Source of the DNA: JAJRRS01 sp965230275
GTDB lineage: Bacteria; Planctomycetota; Phycisphaerae; Phycisphaerales; Phycisphaeraceae
Assembly: GCA_965230275.1 (NCBI GenBank)
Contig: CBDDKO010000002.1
Coordinates: 1 to 64,000 of the forward strand
DNA: 64,000 nt
Reading direction: 5' to 3'
The position numbers and the translations under genes are program-made. The notes under the pieces are model-generated. The model was not told where the DNA came from. It searched no databases and was given only the letters and a program-made list of their open reading frames with translations. This document shows positions 1 to 6,479 of this stretch, piece by piece. Numbering within the stretch: position 1 is the first letter of the stretch; every line of letters begins with the position of its first letter.

Positions 1-32
1 CGCTTTTGTTGTGATCATCGTACACCTGATAC

Positions 33-1106
33 ATGAGCATCACCAGCAAGTCACCACGGAGGGTGGCGTTGACCGCGTTGGTGATCGGTCGTAAGACGCT
101 GCCTGACTACGCGCACCGCTTCGCGCCCAAGACCTACACACAACCACAACTGCTCGCCTGCCTCGTGCTCATGCGCTTCCACAAGACCGACTTCCACGGC
201 ATCGCCGCCATCCTCCAGGACAACCCAACGCTCTGTGAACTACTCGGACTGCAACGCGTCCCGCACTTCACGACGCTGCACAAGGCATCGCGCCGACTGA
301 TCAACATGCCGGCGGTGCGTCAACTGCTATCATCGAGCGTGAAGTTGATGCTCGGGCGCAAGCGCACCATCGCACGCGCCGCCGCCGATTCGTCGGGCTT
401 CGAGTCCACGCGCATCAGCCCGTACTTCGTCCGCCGGCGTCAACGCGGGCAAAACAAGCTGAAAAACCCGCTGTTTTCGACCACCACCTACTCCCGCTTC
501 CCCAAGGGCCACGTCATTGCCGACATCGGCACGCACCTGATTCTGGCGTGCTACCCGAAGCGCGGCCCGACGCCGGATGTTGGCGAACTCGATGTGTTGC
601 AGACACAACTCGCGCCGCACATCCGATTGAAAACGCTCTACGCCGACGCGGGGTACGACAGCGAACCGAACCACGTGATGCTGCGCGATTACCTTGGCAT
701 CCGCAGCGTCATCCCGCCGAAGATCGGCCGGCCGACAACCAAGCCCGCGCGCGGCAGGTACCGCCGGCTGATGCAACGCCTGTTCAAGCACCCGGAACGC
801 ACCGGCTACGGCCAACGCTGGCAGGTCGAAACCGTCTTCAGCATGATCAAACGCAACCTCTGCCACGCCGTCACCGGCCGCAGCTACCACGCCCACAACC
901 GCGACATCATGCTCAACTGCCTCACCCACAACGCCATGATCCTCAGGCGTCAAAGGGGAGGTTTTCTACAGAGCAGGTCAGACCCCGTTCTGTCGCCTCG
1001 GAGGTTTTCTACAGAGCAGGTCAGACCCCGTTCTGGCACCCATTCACCTCAGCCTAGCCCGGGTTCCGAAGCAGTGAAGTGTTCTATTATCTTTGCTGTC
1101 AGGTGA
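33..1106 (+). CDS. IS5-like DDE transposase with read-through C-terminus
   Basis: A cut-and-paste transposase of the IS4/IS5 superfamily. The DDE catalytic residues are visible at D119 (AADSSG), D205 (YADAGYDS) and E266 (QVETVFSMIKR, a Y/E-type signature). The N-terminal 100 residues are the helical DNA-binding part. The core ends near residue 308; the last 45 or so residues translate a tandemly repeated non-coding-looking sequence. A related remnant at 1391-1460 has the same Arg-Gln-Gly ending followed at once by TGA, so the stop of this copy has probably been lost by a small change near 957. The left end of the element lies at or before the window edge, so its terminal inverted repeat cannot be judged. 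Activity is uncertain. Confidence 0.85.
   Translation: MSITSKSPRRVALTALVIGRKTLPDYAHRFAPKTYTQPQLLACLVLMRFHKTDFHGIAAILQDNPTLCELLGLQRVPHFTTLHKASRRLINMPAVRQLLSSSVKLMLGRKRTIARAAADSSGFESTRISPYFVRRRQRGQNKLKNPLFSTTTYSRFPKGHVIADIGTHLILACYPKRGPTPDVGELDVLQTQLAPHIRLKTLYADAGYDSEPNHVMLRDYLGIRSVIPPKIGRPTTKPARGRYRRLMQRLFKHPERTGYGQRWQVETVFSMIKRNLCHAVTGRSYHAHNRDIMLNCLTHNAMILRRQRGGFLQSRSDPVLSPRRFSTEQVRPRSGTHSPQPSPGSEAVKCSIIFAVR
957..1035 (+). repeat. Tandem copies of the IS right end (2 x 36 bp, period 43)
   Basis: Two identical 36-bp blocks at 957-992 and 1000-1035 begin GGAGGTTTTCTACAGAGC and end GACCCCGTTCTG, separated by TCGCCTC. A third diverged copy lies at 1453-1486. They sit at the 3' end of the transposase and are best read as a duplicated IS terminus. 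Confidence 0.8.
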
Positions 1107-1317
1107 ACTTGAGCCTTCCCGGCCCCCGGCCACCAAGAGCTTCACTAACTGCCCGGGCCCAATCCCCCTCAACTGCTGGATCCGCGGTCGAACCGTCGGC
1201 CAACATGGACATTGACCCAAGCAGCCCGCCAATGTCATCACTGGACGTCTGTTCATACACACGATCGAGAAAGATGAACATCGCTGCGTACGCCTGCTTG
1301 TCTGTCATCATAGTCAT
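1099..1317 (-). CDS. Small acidic protein, unknown function
   Basis: A 72-residue frame starting MTMMTDKQ. It has a good ribosome site (TTAGGATGACCAT before the ATG, AGGA 7 bases upstream), natural-looking amino-acid composition, and a structured run of hydrophobic helix (AYAAMFIFLDRVYE) then SDDIGGLLGSMSML and an acidic ADPAVEGDW segment. I recall similar short proteins annotated as hypothetical in many phyla, sometimes beside toxins, but cannot name a family. It lies between the IS right-end repeats and an IS remnant, facing the transposase, so it may be a stranded cargo or host gene. No signal peptide or membrane segment is seen. Confidence 0.6.
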   Translation of the reverse strand: MTMMTDKQAYAAMFIFLDRVYEQTSSDDIGGLLGSMSMLADGSTADPAVEGDWARAVSEALGGRGPGRLKFT

Positions 1318-1348
1318 ATGGTCATCCTAATGGACGCCTCGGAAAAGG

Positions 1349-1490
1349 GGGAAGAAAAGGGGACATTCTACTTATTCGTATCTTTTCTGGGTCTGCCACG
1401 GCGGCGGGTGGTGGATTCCAGGTCTAAGCGGGTCACAGTGTGGCGTCAGGGGTGAGGTTTTCTACAGAGCAGATCTGCCCCGTTCGGTCG
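1349..1490 (+). mobile_element. Remnant of a second related IS copy (3' end)
   Basis: The stretch begins with an AAAAGGGGACATTCTACTT-type motif often seen beside IS200/RAYT-like elements. It then reads as a transposase C-terminus (FLGLPRRR, then RVTVWRQG and a TGA) and runs straight into a diverged copy of the IS right-end repeat at 1453-1486. No 5' part of the gene is present, so this is a decayed fragment. The assignment rests on similarity to the end of the complete copy at 33-1035. Confidence 0.5.
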
Positions 1491-1511
1491 CCCGCTCTAA
1501 AAGCGTGTGGG

Positions 1512-1877
1512 TCATTCAGGCATCTGCGAAGAATGGTGCTCGATAATCATCCAGCGTTCGCCATTCCAACGGTATACGAAGGTGAAACGTGCGGTCACGG
1601 TGGCGCCATCTTTGAACGTGAAGGTATAGATGCCGGAGTTGATGGCGAGCTGGCCAAAGATGCGTATATTTGCCTCGTCGATCTTCCCCGCCGGCCCCTT
1701 GGCAAGAAAATGAACAAAGTAGTCCTCTACTTCTTCGTGATTGTGACGGACTTGATTGGATACGGTCGGAAGCAGGATGCCGTCTCTTTCATAGAGAGCG
1801 GACACCCTTTTCGGGTCTCCGGTCTGCAGGGCGCTATTCCATTCATCGAATAGTGCTGAAATCTCATTGTCGCTCAT
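1512..1877 (-). CDS. SgcJ/EcaC-like NTF2-fold protein (DUF4440)
   Basis: A 121-residue cytoplasmic protein with the pattern of the SnoaL/NTF2-like superfamily: helical start (MSDNEISALFDEWNSALQTG), then YERDGILLPT, and the closing strand pair ARFTFVYRWNGERWMIIEHHSS, which is the hallmark of the DUF4440/SgcJ group. The start is chosen at 1877 because AGGAG lies 10 bases upstream; the frame stays open further up but without support. Substrate unknown. It lies apart from the second NTF2-like gene at 2290 and shares its strand. Confidence 0.8.
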   Translation of the reverse strand: MSDNEISALFDEWNSALQTGDPKRVSALYERDGILLPTVSNQVRHNHEEVEDYFVHFLAKGPAGKIDEANIRIFGQLAINSGIYTFTFKDGATVTARFTFVYRWNGERWMIIEHHSSQMPE

Positions 1878-2224
1878 CTTCTTTGAACTCCTAAAAAAAA
1901 TGCGTTTCGCATCGGAAGGCCTTGTGCGAGTAACGCCAGTGAATAGGTCGCCATGATACCTACTGGGGAGGAAACGGGAAAAAGGGGGCATGGTAGATAG
2001 GCCGGTATGGATGTGTTCAATCGTGCATTCTCCGATGTATATGTGTTGGAGATTAGCACGGGGATTCTACCAATTCGTTTCATATCTCTGACAGCCGTCA
2101 GTGCATTTGATGGACCCCATGCCCAAGCGGGTCGCTGCCGGGGGAGCCACGTGCGGGGGCTAAGTCAAGAAGAAAGTAGATGGCCCCTCTCTTCCCAACA
2201 TTTCTACCCTAAATCCCATGAGAC
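1878..2224. other. Intergenic spacer without a recognised gene
   Basis: About 350 bases upstream of the DUF4440-like gene. It should carry that gene's promoter, but I see no convincing -35/-10 pair. Short frames on both strands here lack ribosome sites and protein-like composition. Confidence 0.4.
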
Positions 2225-2266
2225 GAAGGGCGTGCCAGCGTCCCGTTGAACGCCGGCACACCCTTC
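2225..2266 (-). terminator. Long hairpin, probable end of the TetR-SDR-NTF2 unit
   Basis: Arms 2225-2241 and 2250-2266 (17 bp with two mismatches or G-U pairs) around an 8-base loop CCCGTTGA, just past the stop of the gene at 2290. There is no clear T run on the minus strand, so it is either a weak intrinsic terminator or an mRNA-end stabiliser. Confidence 0.55.
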
Positions 2267-2289
2267 GGTTCATGAGAATCGTTGTCGAT

Positions 2290-2679
2290 CTATAAATCTG
2301 TCGCGTCGTGGATCACCTTGGTATCGGTGTACTGTCGGAATCGGCGAAGCAGGCCGTCGGAGAACTCCAGCACGTGTACAGCCGCGGCTTCCGTCTGCCT
2401 TCCGGTTTGCTTGTGTGTGCCGTGGTAGGACCCGACGAAGATCGCCGTGGCTCCCGACTCATGGGCCTCGTCATGCGAGAAGCTGAAGTCATCCCAATGG
2501 GCCCGGAGTGTGTGGTACACCCCATCCATGATGGCTTTCGGGCCACGGTGATGCCCCCCGTAGGGGAAGCCCTGGTTCTGGATCCATTCCACGTCGGGGT
2601 GACACAAGCTCTCCATCGCCTTCTCGTCGCCTCGCCCGAATGCATCGTATATCTTCAAAGCAAGCTCAATGCTGGCCAT
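2290..2679 (-). CDS. SnoaL-like polyketide cyclase family protein
   Basis: A 129-residue NTF2-fold protein: MASIELALKIYDAFGRGD at the N-terminus, HPDVEWIQNQG and a GPKAI motif, and a C-terminal strand set ending FSDGLLRRFRQYTDT. The family includes SnoaL cyclases and many uncharacterised ketosteroid-isomerase-like proteins, so the reaction is not known. The start at 2679 has GGAG 9 bases upstream; an ATG at 2694 is possible but has no ribosome site. It follows the SDR gene by 36 bases on the same strand and is probably co-transcribed under TetR control. Confidence 0.8.
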   Translation of the reverse strand: MASIELALKIYDAFGRGDEKAMESLCHPDVEWIQNQGFPYGGHHRGPKAIMDGVYHTLRAHWDDFSFSHDEAHESGATAIFVGSYHGTHKQTGRQTEAAAVHVLEFSDGLLRRFRQYTDTKVIHDATDL

Positions 2680-2715
2680 AGCTGAATACTCCATGTCAAA
2701 AGAAGGTTTCAAGAA

Positions 2716-3450
2716 TCACGGACGACCCGATATGTATCCGCCGTCAACAGGCAGGATCACGCCGGTCGTGAACTCAGCATCAGCCAGATGCATCACCGCT
2801 TCGGCGATCTCTTCGGATTCACCCACCCGGTTCAACAAGGCCCACCCACTGAGTTCATCCACCTCCATGCCGCTATGCAGCGGTGTGCGGATGATGCCGG
2901 GGGCGACGAGGTTCACACGGATGTTCTGCGACGCCAGTTCAGCCGAGAGCAGGACCGTCAGCGTGTGGATCGCCCCTTTCGTCACCACCGGGGCAGACAC
3001 CGGGGCGCCGCTTACGCCGTGATTCACCATTACCGTGCCGATGTTGACGATGCCGCCGCCACCCTGTTCGGCCATGTGCCGTGAGATCGCCTGGCTGATG
3101 AAGTACGTGCCTTTCAGGTTGCCGTTGATGTAGCCGTCGAGATCGGCTTCGGTCACGTCGAAGAACGGCTTCATCCCGAACGTCCCAGCGTTGTTCACCA
3201 GGACATCGACGGACCCGAATCGATCCACCGCGGCCGCGACGAGTTGCTCGCCTGTACTCAGGTCTTCCAGCGGCGAAGCCACCCAGGCGACCCGCTTGCT
3301 GTCGCCCAGCGAGGCGGCCACGGCCTTGAGTTTCTCTTCGCTCCGGCCGTGGATAACCACGTTGTCTCCTCGATCGAAAAAGGCCTTTGCGATCGCGGTA
3401 CCGATGCCGCTGGACGATCCTGTGACGATGACGGTCTTGCTGTCTGACAT
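2716..3450 (-). CDS. SDR-family protein lacking the catalytic tyrosine
   Basis: A 244-residue short-chain dehydrogenase/reductase with an intact NAD(P)-binding start (VIVTGSSSGIGTAIA, the TGxxxGxG motif), LVNNAG and the C-terminal RVNLVAPGIIRTPL. At the active site, where the family has Ser and Tyr-x-x-x-Lys, this protein reads IGTVMV and then SAPVVTKGAI: the lysine is present, but proline occupies the tyrosine position. It may be a non-classical or non-catalytic SDR. A TetR operator sits 15 bp before the start, and the upstream gene encodes the TetR protein. Cytoplasmic. Confidence 0.88.
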   Translation of the reverse strand: MSDSKTVIVTGSSSGIGTAIAKAFFDRGDNVVIHGRSEEKLKAVAASLGDSKRVAWVASPLEDLSTGEQLVAAAVDRFGSVDVLVNNAGTFGMKPFFDVTEADLDGYINGNLKGTYFISQAISRHMAEQGGGGIVNIGTVMVNHGVSGAPVSAPVVTKGAIHTLTVLLSAELASQNIRVNLVAPGIIRTPLHSGMEVDELSGWALLNRVGESEEIAEAVMHLADAEFTTGVILPVDGGYISGRP

Positions 3451-3465
3451 GTCAGGCTCCTAAAT

Positions 3466-3481
3466 AGACGACTGGTCGTCT
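3466..3481. promoter_or_regulatory. TetR-type operator before the SDR gene
   Basis: The palindrome AGACGACTGGTCGTCT has 7-bp perfect arms and a 2-base centre. It lies 15 bp upstream of the SDR start. A near-identical palindrome precedes the TetR gene itself (4142-4157), so the pair marks the regulator's own binding site. Confidence 0.75.
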
Positions 3482-3531
3482 TGTTAAATGACCGAAGGGA
3501 ACCCCCTCCGATCGATGGGTTCTTAGCGGTG

Positions 3532-4131
3532 TTAGGGGTGCTGTTCTCTGAACAGCCCGTCGAGCAGGTGGGCGACGACTTGCTTGAGGGGTCGAGAAGA
3601 CTGCTCGATCCTCATCCGGATGACCGCGCCTTCCCAGGCATCCGTGAGCAGCGACCCCATGACGCGGGCATCCATGTCCTGGCGTATCTCGCCCTTCTCC
3701 TGTGCCGATGCCAGCGCTTGGATGAGAAGCTCACGGAAGCCTTGCATGGCCTGCTGCAACGCGGGAAGACAACTCGATTCAAGTTCCAACTCGGTCCCGA
3801 GCATGCCGACGGGGCACGCATCTCGGTAGCCGGAGTCTTTAAAGTTACGGTCTAAGTGTGAAAAGAAAGACTTCAGCCCCGCGAGCGGAGAGCGCTTCTT
3901 CTTCATGTGGCTCTCAAAGGTCTCTGTCAGGCACCGGGCATACGTCTCGATCGCGGCAGCGGCGTAGTCCTCTTTGCTGCCGAAGTAGTTGTAGAACGAT
4001 CCCTTAGGAACCCGGGCCTCGTCCAGGAGCTGCTTGAGTCCCACGCCGTGGTAGCCGTAGCGGCTGAAGGCCGCCACCCCGACACTGATCAGCCGATCGC
4101 GAACCTCGGGATTTGCTGTCCTTGGTGACAT
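3532..4131 (-). CDS. TetR/AcrR-family transcriptional repressor
   Basis: A 199-residue regulator. The N-terminal 60 residues are a standard TetR helix-turn-helix (LISVGVAAFSRYGYHGVGLK, then the recognition helix in PKGSFYNYFGSKEDY). The ligand domain has the ACPVGMLGTELE motif of the AcuR/YcdC-like branch, whose members often sense small reactive organic molecules or drugs. The start at 4131 lies 12 bp from a palindromic operator, and the downstream SDR gene has a second copy, so the protein probably represses itself and the SDR-SnoaL genes. The inducer is unknown. Confidence 0.92.
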   Translation of the reverse strand: MSPRTANPEVRDRLISVGVAAFSRYGYHGVGLKQLLDEARVPKGSFYNYFGSKEDYAAAAIETYARCLTETFESHMKKKRSPLAGLKSFFSHLDRNFKDSGYRDACPVGMLGTELELESSCLPALQQAMQGFRELLIQALASAQEKGEIRQDMDARVMGSLLTDAWEGAVIRMRIEQSSRPLKQVVAHLLDGLFREQHP

Positions 4132-4141
4132 AGCACTTGTT

Positions 4142-4157
4142 AAACGACCGGTCGTCT
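4142..4157. promoter_or_regulatory. TetR-type operator before the TetR gene
   Basis: The core ACGACCGGTCGT (4144-4155) is a perfect 12-bp palindrome within AAACGACCGGTCGTCT. It matches the operator at 3466-3481 in both arms and supports autoregulation. Confidence 0.75.
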
Positions 4158-4350
4158 TAAACTATTCCAGGCAGCGAAAAAAATCTGTCGCCTGCCGACT
4201 CACCCCATTTATCCCATACATGGCCCGGGGCGTCCAGCATACATGGTCCGGCGCACGCTCAGGGCGAATGAATCAACCAATGGCCATTGTTTGCCTGCTA
4301 CCACCTCATATTATCTTTATTAGTTTTTGCTCAGCCGGGCGTCATTGGGC

Positions 4351-4379
4351 TTGGTTCTGGCCTTGCCAACCTTTACAAT
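4351..4379 (+). promoter_or_regulatory. Sigma-70-like promoter of the PEP-CTERM gene
   Basis: TTGGTT (4351-4356), a 17-base spacer and TACAAT (4374-4379), about 70 bases before the ATG at 4452. Prediction from consensus only. Confidence 0.5.
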
Positions 4380-4451
4380 ACCGCTGCAATTCATGCAGTG
4401 GCGGATGAGAAAGACACACGAATATCAACCAGATCGTTGGGGAGAATTGTT

Positions 4452-5293
4452 ATGGCAATGGGTTTGTTCCGATGGATCGGCCGGGTGCTGCCGGCAGGTG
4501 TGTTGATCGCCTGCGTGTCGCCCACGCCGGACGTGTTGGCCGCGGTGATCGTTACCGACAGTTCACAGGTAGGGGGGTACTTCGGCGAGTACCTGCCTAC
4601 AGACGACCCGCCGCCGCCGCCCACCATCCCGAGCCCCGACGTCTCGATCGATGACCAGGTCTACTACATGGGCCGTTCGACCATCGACGGCATCACGTTC
4701 AGCGACGCCGGGTGTTCTTCCTCTTCGACCTCGCCGGCGTCGTGATCCCCGCGGGGGAAGATGTCGTGGACCTTTCGATTGACCTGGAACTGCTTGCCGG
4801 CGGGACCAGCGCGCTGGCCAACTTCACCGGCGGCTCAGAGATGATCGACTTCACCGGCACGACCTACACCGCCGACGAAATCCTCGACCCCGGGGGCCTG
4901 CTGCCGCCCGACGACATCATCACCGTCTTCGAGAGCTTCGGCACCGGCACGCCCTACGGCGGATTGGAACTCATCGCCGCCGGCTCGCCGCCCGGCACCT
5001 ACACCATCCCCCTCACCGGCGCCGTCGATGACCTGATCGACGCACTCACCTTCGGCACCACCTTCGTCGTCACCGCCCGCCTGGTCACCTTCGATCCCGG
5101 CCCGATCGGCCCGATCCCCGGCGATCCCGTAGACGAGTACGAGTACGTCTTCGGCGGCACCGACATCGCCTCATCCATGGGCCCCCCGACCGTGCCCCCC
5201 GTGCCCTTGACGATCATCACAGACGTCCCCGAGCCGGCGTCGATCGCACTGCTCAGCCTCGGCGGCCTGGCCATGCTCCGCAGGCGCGGGTGA
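4452..5293 (+). pseudogene. PEP-CTERM surface protein gene with a one-base frameshift
   Basis: The reading frame starts at 4452 (GGGGAGAATTGTT before the ATG) with a signal peptide (MAMGLFRWIGRVLPAGVLIACV) and runs to about 4710. The downstream frame then continues from the same sequence (FFLFDLAGVVIPAGEDVV) to a classical exosortase tail, DVPEPASIALLSLGGL then RRRG, at 5293. Adding one G to the GGG run at 4709-4711 joins them into a 280-residue exported protein of low-complexity beta type. Either the gene is broken here or the assembly lost one base of a homopolymer. Function of the mature part is unknown. Confidence 0.75.
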
Positions 5294-5375
5294 TAACAGG
5301 TCTTTGGATGACTGGTTGTATCTGCACATTCCAACGGCACCGCTGCTGCGCGCAAAGCTGGTGTAGAATGTCGGC

Positions 5376-5927
5376 ATGACTGACACCTTCCACGCCACCA
5401 CCATCCTGTCCATCCGCCGCGCCGAATCCGTTGCCATTGCCGGGGACGGCCAGGTCACGCTCGGCGAGGTCGTCGCCAAGGCCGACGCCGTCAAGGTCCG
5501 CAAGCTCGAAGGCCTGGGGGCCGGGCAGGGGGGGGTGCTCGTTGGTTTTGCCGGGGCCGCCGCCGATGCGTTCGCCTTGCTGGAGCGTTTCGAGGCTCAT
5601 CTCAAAGACTCCCCTGAGAATATCAAGAAAGCCGCCGTCGAACTCGCCAAGCAGTGGCGCACCGATCGGGCGCTTCGCCGGCTGGAGAGCCTTCTGATCG
5701 TCGCGGACAAGTCCTGCAGCCTGCTGGTCTCCGGCACGGGCGACGTCATCGAGCCGACCGACGGCGTCCTGGCGATCGGCTCCGGCGGGTCCTACGCCAC
5801 CGCCGCCGGCCGGGCACTGGTCCGCCACACCGACCTGCCGCCCGCCAAGGCCTGCAAGGCCGCCATGCAGGTCGCCGGCGAGCTGTGCATCTACAGCAAC
5901 ACCCAGATCACCGTCCTGGAAATCTGA
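5376..5927 (+). CDS. hslV: ATP-dependent protease subunit HslV (ClpQ)
   Basis: A 183-residue proteasome-like peptidase. It shows the N-terminal threonine block (HATTILSIRR; Thr becomes the nucleophile after a 7-residue propeptide is removed), AGDGQVTLG, GFAGAAADAF, the ELAKQWRTDR motif and IGSGGSYA. In the known complex, HslV dodecamers are driven by the HslU unfoldase. hslU is not next to it: the neighbours are a PEP-CTERM gene and a tRNA. A TAGAAT box at 5364-5369 lies only 6 bases before the ATG, which suggests a leaderless transcript; no ribosome site is visible. Confidence 0.95.
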   Translation: MTDTFHATTILSIRRAESVAIAGDGQVTLGEVVAKADAVKVRKLEGLGAGQGGVLVGFAGAAADAFALLERFEAHLKDSPENIKKAAVELAKQWRTDRALRRLESLLIVADKSCSLLVSGTGDVIEPTDGVLAIGSGGSYATAAGRALVRHTDLPPAKACKAAMQVAGELCIYSNTQITVLEI

Positions 5928-5972
5928 TCCCAATCCCCAGCCCCCAGTTCCTAATCCCCTTCTCCCACCCGC

Positions 5973-6000
5973 TTGAACCGCCCGCCAAACCGGCTACACT
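5973..6000 (+). promoter_or_regulatory. Promoter of tRNA-Leu
   Basis: TTGAAC (5973-5978), a 16-base spacer and TACACT (5995-6000), 21 bases before the first base of the tRNA. Consensus-based prediction. Confidence 0.6.
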
Positions 6001-6021
6001 GTCCATTCTCACCACACCTAA

Positions 6022-6105
6022 GCCCGTGTGGCGGAATTGGCAGACGCGCTGTCTTCAGGTGGCAGTTCCGGCAACGGAGTACAGGTTCGAATCCTGTCAC
6101 GGGCA
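6022..6105 (+). tRNA. tRNA-Leu (anticodon CAG)
   Basis: An 84-base class II tRNA. The acceptor stem GCCCGTG pairs with CACGGGC and the discriminator is A. The anticodon stem CTGTC/GGCAG encloses the loop TTCAGGT (anticodon CAG). A variable arm and a T-loop GTTCGAATC are present. The 3' CCA is not encoded. It reads CUG leucine codons, frequent in this GC-rich genome. Confidence 0.95.
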
Positions 6106-6108
6106 TCA

Positions 6109-6132
6109 AGCTCCCCATAAGGGAGCTTTTTT
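6109..6132 (+). terminator. Intrinsic terminator after tRNA-Leu
   Basis: Perfect 7-bp stem AGCTCCC/GGGAGCT (6109-6115, 6121-6127), loop CATAA, followed by a T6 run. Confidence 0.9.
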
Positions 6133-6479
6133 AATGCGCCGCTGCATGCAACCCAAAGGCTTCAGCCTTCCCCAACTTCTCGCAGTACCACGCATGCACG
6201 AGATAAGTCTGTGAATCAATTGTTAAGCACTCTGTGGTCGGCCGATGGACAAGACGGCCTCGCGTGTGAGATGAAGGGATTAATATATTATATGGCAAAG
6301 GATTAGAGGCAATGGCGCACCCGTCAGACAGGCTGACCGCATGGATTACCCTCATAGGAGTTTCACATGCAAAATTACTAAATAACTCATCCTAATTACG
6401 ATGTTATCGTGTAGAATTGACAGGCTGCTGATCGCAGCACACTTGAATGCTACTATTAATATGGAGCGGAGTTGATCCC
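6133..6479 (+). other. Spacer between tRNA-Leu and the endonuclease gene
   Basis: A locally AT-rich stretch. A 74-residue minus-strand frame at 6131-6355 has no ribosome site and overlaps the terminator. TTGACA at 6417-6422 is a good -35 hexamer, but no -10 lies at the right distance. A small inverted repeat GCTGC/GCAGC is seen at 6424-6438. Confidence 0.35.

Noticed and set aside
6131..6355. 74-codon minus-strand frame after tRNA-Leu
   Set aside because: No ribosome site, overlaps the tRNA terminator, composition not protein-like.
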